Shown here: positions 1-8,391 of the stretch, in pieces
Layout: the number at the start of each line of letters is the position of its first letter
Numbering within the stretch: position 1 is the first letter of the stretch
Source: Candidatus Curtissbacteria bacterium RIFCSPHIGHO2_01_FULL_41_11
GTDB lineage: Bacteria > Patescibacteriota > Microgenomatia > Curtissbacterales > GWA2-41-24
NCBI GenBank assembly: GCA_001776335.1
Contig: MFAZ01000043.1
Location: forward strand, 10,963 to 74,962
Length of the DNA stretch: 64,000 bases
Direction: 5' to 3'
The notes under the pieces: generated by a model
What the model was told of the DNA's origin: nothing
The model's database searches: none
What the model saw: the letters and a program-made list of their open reading frames with translations, nothing else
Program-made: the position numbers and the translations under genes

Positions 1-678
1 GCAATTTGCATCCGGGGGCTGCTGATTCTGAAAGGTTTGAACCGGTGCTTTATAAGATGAGTTGCAGGCTGACCACAATCCTAACTTATTCTGCTCCGCC
101 TCTTGTTGAGCCTGCAGGAGTTGATTTTGATACTTTATGTCTGGCGGATAAGAGCTTGAGGTGGCATATCCCTGGCGCACAAGAAGATCGTTGACCATAA
201 CACCTTCAATATAAACATACCTCAGGAGTCTTCCATATTTGTCTGTTTCGGATACATCCTTCTCTAAAGTGACATTTTTACCTTCTACCAATTCCTTGTT
301 TTTGCTTGCGGCTTCTTGCCCAAAACATTGCACAGTTTCCCGTGGATCTACGGTTTCTGGTGTATCAATTCCAATGTATCTGACTCTTTGGCCTCCTTCC
401 CCTCCAGAGACGGGTCCGCCTATGGCGGAGATTTCTATTGTGTCACCATCTATTACTCTGATTACTTTAAATATTTGTTCGGTAGTTGTTTCGGTAGTTG
501 TTTTGAGTATTGTCGGACTTTGCTGATTTGAAGTTTTTGCACCTTGGGTTTTTTCTCCATCAATTTTAATACTTGTTGAAACGGGTTTTTTGAAATTTAA
601 AGAAAAAACAGAATAGGAAAATACAAGAGCTAATAGGGCGACGAGTGATATTAAAGAGTACTTAAATTTCGGAGGCAA
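1..678 (-). CDS. Secreted/anchored staphylococcal-nuclease-like endonuclease, partial
   Basis: Reading frame open to the window edge, so the C-terminus is missing; 226 codons are visible. The start is inferred as TTG at 678-676, just after the upstream stop, because no ATG is available in frame. Residues about 7-28 form one hydrophobic segment (signal peptide or anchor). A Thr/Gln-rich linker follows, then an SNase fold: VIRVIDGDTIEI (72-83), RVRYIGIDTPE with R100 and E108, and KYGR with R150. These match the spacing of Arg35, Glu43 and Arg87 of Staphylococcus nuclease, so the enzyme is probably active on extracellular or periplasmic nucleic acid. In CPR cells such nucleases could supply nucleotides by salvage; that role is inference. 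It follows the membrane-protein gene at 680-1084 with almost no gap. Confidence 0.85.
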   Translation of the reverse strand, partial: MPPKFKYSLISLVALLALVFSYSVFSLNFKKPVSTSIKIDGEKTQGAKTSNQQSPTILKTTTETTTEQIFKVIRVIDGDTIEISAIGGPVSGGEGGQRVRYIGIDTPETVDPRETVQCFGQEAASKNKELVEGKNVTLEKDVSETDKYGRLLRYVYIEGVMVNDLLVRQGYATSSSYPPDIKYQNQLLQAQQEAEQNKLGLWSACNSSYKAPVQTFQNQQPPDANC

Positions 679-679
679 C

Positions 680-1084
680 TCAATCTTTTCTTTCTTTGAC
701 TAAAAAACCGCGCATGGTTTTTGTTGCGAAATAGAAAGCAAATAAAAAGAGGGCCGCAAGTGTTTGATTGATTAGAAAGAAGAAAAAATCATCAGCCGAG
801 GAGAATGTCAAAACAGCATAATATTCAAAAACTATAAAGCCTATTGACGATGTTACAACATCGACAAAGCTGAGCCATTTTTGTGCAGGATTTGTGAGAC
901 CAGCGACAAAAACCAGTGCCAGGATCGCAAAAATTGTGACGTAAAACGGAACCGGAATTAAATCCCTTAAAAGCGGCAAGCCCAGAAGCAGAATCGTTCC
1001 AGCAAGGAAGAAGAGAAGTCTCACGATATCCCCGTAATAATGAGGGAACCTGCCAATGCCAAGCAAAGTCTTAAGAGAGGCCAT
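680..1084 (-). CDS. Small multi-pass membrane protein, unknown function
   Basis: 134 aa with about four hydrophobic helices (roughly residues 20-38, 45-64, 72-92 and 104-124) and a basic C-terminus (FLVKERKD). No family is recognised. The start is supported by a promoter whose -10 ends exactly 6 nt before the ATG, which suggests a leaderless transcript. The nuclease gene begins two bases after its stop, so the two are probably co-transcribed. Function cannot be given. Confidence 0.7.
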   Translation of the reverse strand: MASLKTLLGIGRFPHYYGDIVRLLFFLAGTILLLGLPLLRDLIPVPFYVTIFAILALVFVAGLTNPAQKWLSFVDVVTSSIGFIVFEYYAVLTFSSADDFFFFLINQTLAALFLFAFYFATKTMRGFLVKERKD

Positions 1085-1119
1085 AAATTTATGATATACA
1101 ATTTAGCTTGTAAGAACAA
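1085..1119 (-). promoter_or_regulatory. Promoter of the 680-1084 gene, leaderless type
   Basis: Minus-strand TTGTTC (1119-1114), 17-bp spacer, TATCAT (1096-1091), then 6 nt to ATG. The expected transcription start falls on the first base of the start codon. Confidence 0.55.
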
Positions 1120-1132
1120 GGATCTCATTTCT

Positions 1133-1162
1133 TTGCAATTTTAGAACTACTATGTCTATTAT
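1133..1162 (+). promoter_or_regulatory. Promoter of the GtrA-family gene
   Basis: TTGCAA (1133-1138), 18-bp spacer, TATTAT (1157-1162); the ATG begins 8 nt after the -10. It is divergent from the promoter at 1085-1119. Confidence 0.45.
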
Positions 1163-1170
1163 TAAAAAGG

Positions 1171-1758
1171 ATGAGTAAAAAAGATTCTCTGCTGTCTGCA
1201 GCTGCCGGATTAGGTGTGGCCGTTTTTTTGGTGCCGACTCTTCTTAATACAAATATTGGAAGCAAGATTCCTCTTTTCCCTTTGTCTCTTTTGGCACTGC
1301 CGGTTTTTACTTATGGCGGAATGTTCGTTGCAAGTATTATCGGAAGATCCTTTCCAATTCTTTGGCAACTTGCGAAGTTTGCGCTTGTCGGGGTTTTAAA
1401 TACTGCGATTGATTTCGGAGCTTTAAACTTTTTGATTGCCAGAACAGGGGTGGTGAGCGGACCGCTCATTATTGCACTCAACGCAACATCATTTTCACTT
1501 GCTGTAATTAATAGTTATTTCTGGAATAAAGGTTGGGTTTTCCCTGAAGGGAAAAAGTCTAATTTTCTGACCTTTTTTGCGGTTACCTTGGTTGGGCTTG
1601 CGATAAATTCTGGGGTTGTTTTCATTCTGACTACTTTTGTTTCTCCCGTATTTGTGACTTCAAGTAAGCTTTGGGCGAATCTTGCGAAGGTACTTGCAAC
1701 AGGACTTTCTTTGGTTTGGAATTTCCTGGGATATCGTCTAATCGTATTTAAGCGTTGA
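1171..1758 (+). CDS. GtrA-like family membrane protein
   Basis: 195 aa. The first ~65 residues add two hydrophobic segments in front of a GtrA domain that starts at QLAKFALVGVLNTAIDFGAL (about 70-89) and contains three further helices, ending WNFLGYRLIVFKR. GtrA proteins are four-helix membrane proteins thought to flip undecaprenyl-phosphate-linked sugars for cell-surface glycan assembly; here this is family knowledge, not shown. The extra N-terminal hairpin is longer than the usual ~130-aa GtrA. Its 3' end overlaps the convergent rdgB gene by 11 bp. The start has little room for a Shine-Dalgarno site and lies close behind a promoter. Confidence 0.8.
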   Translation: MSKKDSLLSAAAGLGVAVFLVPTLLNTNIGSKIPLFPLSLLALPVFTYGGMFVASIIGRSFPILWQLAKFALVGVLNTAIDFGALNFLIARTGVVSGPLIIALNATSFSLAVINSYFWNKGWVFPEGKKSNFLTFFAVTLVGLAINSGVVFILTTFVSPVFVTSSKLWANLAKVLATGLSLVWNFLGYRLIVFKR

Positions 1759-2290
1759 GGTATTTTTTCAGTTTTTTTAAGGCGAGAGCCCTGTGAGAAA
1801 TTTTGTTTTTTAATGATGAAGGCATTTGAGAATAAGTTTTGTTGTACCCCTTAGGAATAAAAACAAAGTCGAACCCAAAACCGGAATTGCCTCTTGCGTG
1901 TGGAATAACTTTTCCCCAAACCGTTCCTTTGAAAACCTTTAAAGTGCGTCCATCGTAGATTGCGACAGCATCTGTCACCTTAGTTTTTCTACTTCCCTTA
2001 ACCAATTGGACAGTTTTTTCCTCGCCTAAAGTTTTAAGGAAAAACTTTACAAACGGACCGGGCAGACCGTTTAATCCTTCAATTTCCAAGCTAACATCGG
2101 TAACTAAAACCGGCTTTTTAATTTTTTCGTATGCGGCTTTGGCTTTTTCGGTAATTACCTCGTCTAAGTTTAACGACTGGATTTCGGGAATATCTATATT
2201 GGAGATTTTATGGTTGGTCCCCAAAATTGCATTGATTTCGTCAATTTTGCCAGCGTTTGAAGTTACAACTACAAGATCGCTGATTTTCAT
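1748..2290 (-). CDS. rdgB: RdgB/HAM1 family dITP/XTP pyrophosphatase
   Basis: 180 aa, close to the family length. Hydrolyses non-canonical purine triphosphates (dITP, ITP, XTP) to monophosphates, keeping deaminated purines out of DNA and RNA. Visible motifs are VVTSNAGKIDEI near the N-terminus (family: (T/S)xNxxK), VLVTDVSLEIEGLNGLPGPF (family ED(S/T)GL..ALxGxPG; the usual Asp-Ser/Thr-Gly-Leu is DVSLEI here, a divergence), GFGFDFVFIP and SHRALALKKL. It is the last gene of the purine operon, with its ATG overlapping the TAA of the HAD gene. Placing a purine-triphosphate cleaner at the end of a purine synthesis operon makes functional sense. Confidence 0.85.
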   Translation of the reverse strand: MKISDLVVVTSNAGKIDEINAILGTNHKISNIDIPEIQSLNLDEVITEKAKAAYEKIKKPVLVTDVSLEIEGLNGLPGPFVKFFLKTLGEEKTVQLVKGSRKTKVTDAVAIYDGRTLKVFKGTVWGKVIPHARGNSGFGFDFVFIPKGYNKTYSQMPSSLKNKISHRALALKKLKKYLNA

Positions 2291-2895
2291 TATATTTTTA
2301 CTCCTGATTTTTTTAGGCTGCTAGCCAAACTTTTTGAACCTTTAAATAAGATTGAATGAATTCCAACAGAATTTGCACTTTCTATATTTGCAATTTTGTC
2401 ATCAATAAATATTACCCCAGAAGGCTTCACTCTTATTTTTTTTAAAACGTGTAAGAAGATTTCTTGATCAGGTTTTTTTAAACCGAGCGTAAATGATGTA
2501 AAAACTTTATCAAAAAGTTCGTAAATTCCAGTTTTACCTATAGCATTGAAATGAAGATCTATGGTGTTTGAAAGTAAGTAAATTTTATAATCTTTTTTAA
2601 GTTTTTTGATTATTTTGATAACTTGTTTATCTATATCCACTTGGGATTCATGAATTTTTTGCCATGTTTCGATTATACTTGCTATCGTTTTTTCACCTGA
2701 TGTGATGTTTTGAAAAAGTTTCGCAACTTTTTTGACATTTAATCTACCCAGGGTCCAGTCATTTTTATACTTTTCGTAAAATTCTTGGACCTTTATGTCC
2801 TCAATTCCAAAGAAATTTCCCATTAGTTCGAAGGTATTTTCATAAGTGTGTCTGAGGACGACGCCTCCCAAATCAAAAATGATAGCTTTTATCAT
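2290..2895 (-). CDS. HAD-superfamily hydrolase (subfamily IA)
   Basis: About 201 aa from the ATG two bases after guaA's stop; an in-frame ATG 15 nt upstream is less likely. HAD motif I is FDLGGVV with the nucleophile Asp near residue 8 (the usual second Asp is Gly, as in many IA enzymes of the YihX type). Motif II is YLLSNT, motif III a Lys in GLKKPD, motif IV VIFIDDK. A cap domain lies between motifs I and II. These enzymes are phosphatases or haloacid dehalogenases; position after guaA suggests a nucleotide or sugar phosphate substrate, but that is inference only. Confidence 0.8.
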   Translation of the reverse strand: MIKAIIFDLGGVVLRHTYENTFELMGNFFGIEDIKVQEFYEKYKNDWTLGRLNVKKVAKLFQNITSGEKTIASIIETWQKIHESQVDIDKQVIKIIKKLKKDYKIYLLSNTIDLHFNAIGKTGIYELFDKVFTSFTLGLKKPDQEIFLHVLKKIRVKPSGVIFIDDKIANIESANSVGIHSILFKGSKSLASSLKKSGVKI

Positions 2896-2896
2896 T

Positions 2897-4417
2897 TTAT
2901 TCGTATTCAATGGTTGCCGGGGGCTTTTGGGTTATATCGTAAACGACACGGTTGACGCCCCTAACTTCATTGACGATTCTGCTTGAGACTTTTTCCAAAA
3001 CAACGTATGGAATTTTAGACCAGTCGGCTGTCATAAAATCGGTGGTATCGACGGACCTTAGAGATACAATGTAAGAATATGTCCTGGCATCACCCATAAC
3101 GCCTACGGATTTAACGGGAAGAAGTGCGGAAAACGCCTGATTAACTTCCTTATATATATTGTTAGATTTAAGTTCCGAGATGAAAATTTCATCTACCTCT
3201 CTTAAGATTTTTAGCCTCTCTTTGGTAACCTCCCCCACAATTCTTATTGCTAGCCCCGGACCAGGAAATGGATGGCGCATTAAAAACTCTTCCGGTATGC
3301 CCAGAAACTTGCCTATTTTTCTTACTTCGTCCTTGTAAAGATCGGCTACCGGCTCCAATATTTCAAGTTTTAATCCCTGGGGGAGAGTTACATTGTGATG
3401 GCTTTTAATCTTATCAGCGTGTTTCGAAGTCTGCGCGGATTCTATTCTGTCGGAATAAATTGTTCCCTGTCCCAGAAATTTTACCTGCCCAATTTTTTTG
3501 GCTTCGTCTTCTAAAATCTTGAAGTATACTTTTGCAATTCTCTTTCTCTTTTCTTCAGGGTCTACAACCCTTTTTAGTTCTTTCAGAAATGTTTTGGAAG
3601 CGTCTACAATTTTAAAATTTTTAAACTGAACTTTTTTGGCAACTTTTTTTAGGTCTGCAATGTCATAACTTCTAAGAAGTCCGGTTTCGATGAAAACTAA
3701 ATAAAGATTTTTAGGAGAAGCTTCTTTAATCAGTGTCGCGGCAACCGTCGAGTCCACACCTCCGGATACTGCCATCAAAACTTTATTTTTGCCTATTTTG
3801 TTTTTTATTTTCTTTTTGATTTCTTCTTTTAGTTCCTTAAGATCCCAATCGTGTTTTGCATTTGAAATTTTAAAGAGGAAGTTTTTGAGAAGGACTCTCC
3901 CCTTTTCAGTGTGTGTAACTTCAGGATGAAATTGAATACCATAAAACTTCTTGTGGGAATTTTCCATAGAGGCAATTTTTGCATTTTTGCTGGATCCGGT
4001 TAATTTGAAACCTTTGGGAAGTTTGTCGACTTGGTCGCCGTGGGAAAACCATACTGTTTCGGTGGAAGAAAGACCAGAAAAAAGCTTTGATTTTGTGATA
4101 TTTACAGTTTCTTTACCAAACTGTTTTGATGAGTGCAACGAAACTTTTCCTCCAAGCTGATAAGCCATAAGTTGCAAACCATAACAGATTCCAAGTATGG
4201 GGAGACCTAGATGATAGATTCTTTGGTTGACGTGAGGAGCATTTTTTTCGTAACACGAAAACGGACTGCCGGAGAATATCAATGCTTGGGGTTTTAGACT
4301 TTGAACTTTTTCCGGGCTAATATCAGGGGAAACAAGTTCGCTTTTTACTCCAAAATCCCGCACTCTTCTGGCGATTAGGTGTGCATATTGCCCGCCAAAA
4401 TTAAAAACCAAAATCAT
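2897..4417 (-). CDS. guaA: GMP synthase (glutamine-hydrolysing)
   Basis: 506 aa, full length. Converts XMP to GMP with glutamine and ATP. The N-terminal class I glutamine amidotransferase has the nucleophile Cys in GICYGLQ (about 78) and the His/Glu pair in FHPEVTH (about 163). The ATP pyrophosphatase domain has the SGGVDST loop (about 219-225). The C-terminal dimerisation domain carries HPFPGPGLAIR and the terminal KPPATIEYE signature. The ATG overlaps the purC stop by 4 nt. No guaB (IMP dehydrogenase) is seen in the window, so the XMP supply must come from elsewhere. Confidence 0.97.
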   Translation of the reverse strand: MILVFNFGGQYAHLIARRVRDFGVKSELVSPDISPEKVQSLKPQALIFSGSPFSCYEKNAPHVNQRIYHLGLPILGICYGLQLMAYQLGGKVSLHSSKQFGKETVNITKSKLFSGLSSTETVWFSHGDQVDKLPKGFKLTGSSKNAKIASMENSHKKFYGIQFHPEVTHTEKGRVLLKNFLFKISNAKHDWDLKELKEEIKKKIKNKIGKNKVLMAVSGGVDSTVAATLIKEASPKNLYLVFIETGLLRSYDIADLKKVAKKVQFKNFKIVDASKTFLKELKRVVDPEEKRKRIAKVYFKILEDEAKKIGQVKFLGQGTIYSDRIESAQTSKHADKIKSHHNVTLPQGLKLEILEPVADLYKDEVRKIGKFLGIPEEFLMRHPFPGPGLAIRIVGEVTKERLKILREVDEIFISELKSNNIYKEVNQAFSALLPVKSVGVMGDARTYSYIVSLRSVDTTDFMTADWSKIPYVVLEKVSSRIVNEVRGVNRVVYDITQKPPATIEYE

Positions 4418-5385
4418 ACGAGTTTTGCCAAAGATTCTTCAATCCTTTTTCTTGGTTCGATTGAAAGGTCGATTTCAAATTTTTCTCCGGAAAGTTTTTC
4501 GTATACTTCTATATATCTGAGGGCAATTTTTGCGATTAGGTCGTTTGGCATTTTTGGAGCTTTCCCCCTGCCGGAATATCCTTGCTCCTTGAACCACAAC
4601 CGCATGAACTCCTTATCATAATTTTCCGGCTCTTCGCCTTTTTTAATTCTTGCTGCAAGGGTTTTTTTTACCCAGAAGCGACTGCTATCCGGGGTATGTA
4701 TTTCGTCAATTAAAATCAGTTTCCCCCTTTTATCCAAGGCGAATTCGTATTTTGTATCCGCTAAAATCAGTCCTGCTTTATCGGCAATTTGGGATCCCCT
4801 TTCAAAGAGTTTCATCGCTGTCTTTTCTATTTGTTTCCAGACTTGTGGTGATACAATTTTCTGTTTTACAATTTCTTTTGCCGTTATTGGTTCATCGTGG
4901 CCGCCTGCTCCAGTTTCTCTTGTTGTTGGAGTAATGACAGGTTTTTTGAGTTTTTGGTTTTTGGTCAGACCTTGGGGAAATTTAATTCCATAAATAATTC
5001 TTTCACCGTTTGCATATTTTTGCCAAAGTGACGTATCTGTTACTCCGGTTATATACCCACGAACGACAACTTCAATAGGTAATGCTTGGCATTCGGACAC
5101 AATCATGATATTAGGATCGATTACACCAATCATGTGGTTTTGGATAATGTCACGGGTTTTTTCAAACCAAAATTCGGAAAGTTTGGTTAAAACTGCTCCG
5201 CGGAATGGAATGTGACCCAAAACTTTATCAAAAGCGGAAATTCTATCTGTGGCTATAAGAATTCTTAAGTTGTTTTTTACAAACCAATCACGAACTTTGC
5301 CGCTATGCTTTGCTCCTAAACCGTGAAGACTAACTGTTGTGATGGCTTGGGGAATATTTTTAGCAATGGTTTTTCTGTCAATCAT
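4414..5385 (-). CDS. purC: SAICAR synthetase
   Basis: 323 aa, the long (eukaryote/Bacteroidetes-like) form rather than the ~240-aa form. Couples CAIR and aspartate with ATP to give SAICAR. Signatures are HSGKVRDWF and RILIATDRISAFD near the N-terminus, PIEVVVRGYITG (about 107-118), the Gly-rich ETGAGGHDEPI, LILADTKYEF and LIDEIHTPDSSRFW (family (L/I)DExxTPDSSR). It is coupled to guaA by an ATGA overlap and follows purE. Confidence 0.95.
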   Translation of the reverse strand: MIDRKTIAKNIPQAITTVSLHGLGAKHSGKVRDWFVKNNLRILIATDRISAFDKVLGHIPFRGAVLTKLSEFWFEKTRDIIQNHMIGVIDPNIMIVSECQALPIEVVVRGYITGVTDTSLWQKYANGERIIYGIKFPQGLTKNQKLKKPVITPTTRETGAGGHDEPITAKEIVKQKIVSPQVWKQIEKTAMKLFERGSQIADKAGLILADTKYEFALDKRGKLILIDEIHTPDSSRFWVKKTLAARIKKGEEPENYDKEFMRLWFKEQGYSGRGKAPKMPNDLIAKIALRYIEVYEKLSGEKFEIDLSIEPRKRIEESLAKLV

Positions 5386-5387
5386 TT

Positions 5388-5903
5388 TTATTTATTTCTG
5401 AGGTATTTGCGCCAGCCTATTTTTTGTAAAGTAGCGTTTTTAGATAATACCTCTTTTTTCATGTCATTTTTATATTTTGTAATTCTTTCGAAAAGTTCGG
5501 GGTCGGTTGAGGCGATTATTTGGGCGGCCAAGAGGCCGGCATTCTTGGCGCTATTGATGCCAACGGTTGCAACTGGAACTCCGGATGGCATTTGGACAAT
5601 TGAAAGTAATGAGTCTAAACCTTCCAGTGATTTGGTCATTATCGGGACACCTATCACCGGAAGTACGGTAAGAGAAGCAATAGATCCGGGGAGAGCAGCG
5701 GCACCTCCGGCACCGGCAATAATAACTTTGACGCCTCGACTTTTGGCTTCTTTCGCATATTTGGCAGTTTCTTCCGGGGCGCGGTGAGTTGAAAGAATTA
5801 TACTTTCGTTTTTGACATGAAGTTCGTCTAAAATCTTGGAGGCATCTTTCATGACTTCCAAATCAGAATCCGAACCCATGATTATTGCAATCTGGGGCTT
5901 CAT
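5388..5903 (-). CDS. purE: N5-carboxyaminoimidazole ribonucleotide mutase
   Basis: 171 aa. Signatures are IIMGSDSDLEVM at the N-terminus, LSTHRAPEE with the catalytic His, and IAGAGGAAALPG (most PurE have AAHLPG, so the usual second His is Ala here). Class I PurE rearranges N5-CAIR to CAIR and normally works with PurK; class II carboxylates AIR directly. No purK is present in the window, so either it is encoded elsewhere or direct carboxylation is used. The stop is 2 nt before purC, and the ATG overlaps the purB stop. Confidence 0.93.
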   Translation of the reverse strand: MKPQIAIIMGSDSDLEVMKDASKILDELHVKNESIILSTHRAPEETAKYAKEAKSRGVKVIIAGAGGAAALPGSIASLTVLPVIGVPIMTKSLEGLDSLLSIVQMPSGVPVATVGINSAKNAGLLAAQIIASTDPELFERITKYKNDMKKEVLSKNATLQKIGWRKYLRNK

Positions 5904-7306
5904 TCTGATAACTCCTTATTTAGCTCTTTTAAAAAAATTGTACATTGTTGCTGGGCAAGTCCAGCGTGGGCAGTAGGATCGATTAATTGAGGAATTTTTT
6001 CACGATCCACGAACTTGATGATTATTTTATCCCTTGCTAAAAGATGTGCAATAGGGTTTGCCCCATTTTTATCGATTTGATTCCAGGCTTCCATTGCAAT
6101 TTGTCGTATTTTTTCATGAATTTCTTGCCTGTTTGCCCCATTTTTAACTGCTTCTAACATTAAACTTTCAGTACCGGCAAATGGACCGTATTTTTCAAGA
6201 TTATTTTTAATATTTGATTCGTTGACAAGCAAATTGGCGACAAGTTTTTCCGTAACTTCTAAGATTTCATCAGCCGCCAAAAAGGCTTCCGGAATAAAGA
6301 TGCGACGGTTAGCACTATCATCTAATGTTCTTTCCAGTAGTGACTCGGCTGCGTTTGCCCAAGCAATATTTACAAGTGATGAAATGTATCTTGCCAAAGA
6401 ACAGACTTTTTCCGCTTTGTCAGGATTTCTTTTAAATGGCATAGCAGAGGAACCAACTCTTTTTTCATCTCTTTTTTCAGACCACTCTCCAATATTAGGT
6501 GACTCTAAAATTCTTAAATCGAAACAGAATTTATGAAGAGATTGTGCGACTGATGAAAGTGCTTGGGCGAGTAACAGATCAATTTTCCTGGGATAGGTTT
6601 GGGTGGCGATAATACTTTCTTTAAGACCAAGTTCGTCCATAACCATTTTACTCATAGTTTGAGCATCTATTTTGCTATTTTTTAGTAATTTGGCGTATGA
6701 AGCGCTTGTACCCACGGCGCCTTTCATACCTTTGGCTAGCAAATTATTTTTAAAATTACGGATAAGCTTTAGGTCAAAAAGTAAGTCTTGGGCGTAGATT
6801 GAAAATCGCAGGCCGAGAGTTGTCGGTTCTGCCGGTTGCAGATGTGTGTAGCCCATGCAAACTGTATTTTTATATTTTCTGATTTGGCGAGAGAAAGTTT
6901 TTTCAAGTTTTATTATTTTGCTTTCAATGATATCTGTGGCTTGTATAATTCTTATAATATCCGCGTTGTCTTCGATGTCCATGCTTGTTGCCCCGAGGTG
7001 AATTTTTCCGCCTGCTTTGCCGCTCTGCATAGCAAAAACTTTAATCTCGGCCATTAAATCGTGGTATATTTCTTTTTCAAATTTTTGGGCGAGAGCAATA
7101 TCAATTTTGTTAGTGTTCTTTTCCAAAGATGTTAGTTCTTGTTTTGTCAGAAGTCCTGCTTTCTGCTGTGCACGCGCAAGGGCAACCCAGATTTTTCGCC
7201 AGAGTTTTCTCTTATTTATTTCGGAAAAAATTTTGCGCATCTCGTCACTACCATAGCGCCAAGAAAATGGTGATTGATAAGTGTCAAAATTTAAATCTGC
7301 TCTCAT
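5900..7306 (-). CDS. purB: Adenylosuccinate lyase
   Basis: 468 aa. Cleaves SAICAR to AICAR and adenylosuccinate to AMP, releasing fumarate each time, so it acts twice in the pathway. Fumarase/aspartase superfamily motifs are visible: HLGATSMDIEDNAD (about 103-116), YTHLQPAEPTTLG (about 153-165) and the mobile signature loop GSSAMPFKRNPDKAEKV (about 286-302) with the catalytic Ser. Both ends overlap neighbouring genes by 4 nt. Length and motifs are typical. Confidence 0.95.
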   Translation of the reverse strand: MRADLNFDTYQSPFSWRYGSDEMRKIFSEINKRKLWRKIWVALARAQQKAGLLTKQELTSLEKNTNKIDIALAQKFEKEIYHDLMAEIKVFAMQSGKAGGKIHLGATSMDIEDNADIIRIIQATDIIESKIIKLEKTFSRQIRKYKNTVCMGYTHLQPAEPTTLGLRFSIYAQDLLFDLKLIRNFKNNLLAKGMKGAVGTSASYAKLLKNSKIDAQTMSKMVMDELGLKESIIATQTYPRKIDLLLAQALSSVAQSLHKFCFDLRILESPNIGEWSEKRDEKRVGSSAMPFKRNPDKAEKVCSLARYISSLVNIAWANAAESLLERTLDDSANRRIFIPEAFLAADEILEVTEKLVANLLVNESNIKNNLEKYGPFAGTESLMLEAVKNGANRQEIHEKIRQIAMEAWNQIDKNGANPIAHLLARDKIIIKFVDREKIPQLIDPTAHAGLAQQQCTIFLKELNKELSE

Positions 7307-8391
7307 GTTGTTACTTTTTTGATTTGATTTTTGAATAAAGCTTCTTTTATTTCCATTGCTACGCGCTTTCCCACGCTGATTGATTTACCAAACAAATATC
7401 CGCTATATGGAGTTGCGAAAATGCCGGGAGATCCGGGCATTCTGGGTGAAACGTCAAAAACTACAATTTCTTTTTTTGGGGGGCCAGCGGTAATTATTGA
7501 TTGTAAACTGAATGGACCGATGATTCCAGGCGGAATTATTTCTCTGGCAGCTTTTACAAATTTTTCGCCTATCTCGAAAGCTGGTTCAAGGAGTGATTCT
7601 AGCGTAGTTACAGCCATGTGCCCCGCTTCCTCAAAGCTTGGCCTTGTTCCTGCTTGTAAAGCTTCTATCTGATATTCAGCCAGAAGATTTCTAAGCCCTT
7701 CTATATTTGTTTGTCTTCGAGTATCGGTTCCAATTAACTCTAGACGATTGTTTATGGATGAAAAGAAAAAATTAAAATTTACTTGAACACCAATTACAAA
7801 TTCCTCGATAATTGCACTTTCAAGCCCGCGTTTATCAATCTTTCCTTGTTTTAACATGAAACTTGACCATCGGTTGTAACTTATGCGGTCGTAGCACAAG
7901 AAGAATCCCCTTTCAAAACGCCTGTCTTTCTCTTGCGCTTTGACTATAACTAAGCGGTCAATTTCGTCCGGCGTTTTGAATTGCTTGGGGTATCTGATGT
8001 CAGCTTTTTCTAGAAGATTATATTGATTGAATTTTTCTGTGCGCTCTTCAATTCTTAATAGTTTCCTATTGCCAAACATTGGGACATTAAAGTCTTTTTC
8101 AATTGCATCATAGTCATTTACGTAAACTTCGAACGATCGATGAGGAATGAAGATAGCGTTTTTACTTTTGAGAATTTTTTGGACTTTTGGCGAAATTACA
8201 TCTTTAAATTTATCTACATATAAGACTTCGTCAACACAACCTAATTCTCCTTGAGATTTGAAATACTGAGCGTAAGTTTTGTCTCTACCCTTTTCAACAA
8301 TAACCAGAGTTTTAAAACCTTCATCTTTTGCACCGCGGCACACATCAAGTGCGCTGTGACTTCCGATGACTGCAATTGACGGTTTAGGCAT
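7303..8391 (-). CDS. Divergent PurP-family ATP-grasp protein (paralogue of FAICAR synthetase)
   Basis: 362 aa, the same family as the canonical PurP at 9667-10680 and alignable along its length: IAVIGSHSALDVCRGAKDEGF at the N-terminus, HRSFEVYV, MFGNRKLLRIEERTEKF, IIEEFVIG, FSLQSI and FDVSPRMPGSPGI. Key segments differ. The Gly-rich ATP loop (SYGASGGEGY in the canonical copy) is AQEKDRRFERGF, DRRYESNVD is DTRRQTNIE, and CRIVAGTN is PRMPGSPG. Archaea often carry a second PurP of unproven function. This copy may have another substrate or a structural role, or could serve the missing IMP-forming step; all of these are inference. It starts inside the end of purA (8-nt overlap). Confidence 0.85.
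   Translation of the reverse strand: MPKPSIAVIGSHSALDVCRGAKDEGFKTLVIVEKGRDKTYAQYFKSQGELGCVDEVLYVDKFKDVISPKVQKILKSKNAIFIPHRSFEVYVNDYDAIEKDFNVPMFGNRKLLRIEERTEKFNQYNLLEKADIRYPKQFKTPDEIDRLVIVKAQEKDRRFERGFFLCYDRISYNRWSSFMLKQGKIDKRGLESAIIEEFVIGVQVNFNFFFSSINNRLELIGTDTRRQTNIEGLRNLLAEYQIEALQAGTRPSFEEAGHMAVTTLESLLEPAFEIGEKFVKAAREIIPPGIIGPFSLQSIITAGPPKKEIVVFDVSPRMPGSPGIFATPYSGYLFGKSISVGKRVAMEIKEALFKNQIKKVTT

Noticed and set aside
239..526. Plus-strand open frame of ~95 codons
   Set aside because: It lies antisense to the nuclease gene, whose catalytic motifs (R100, E108, R150) are clear.
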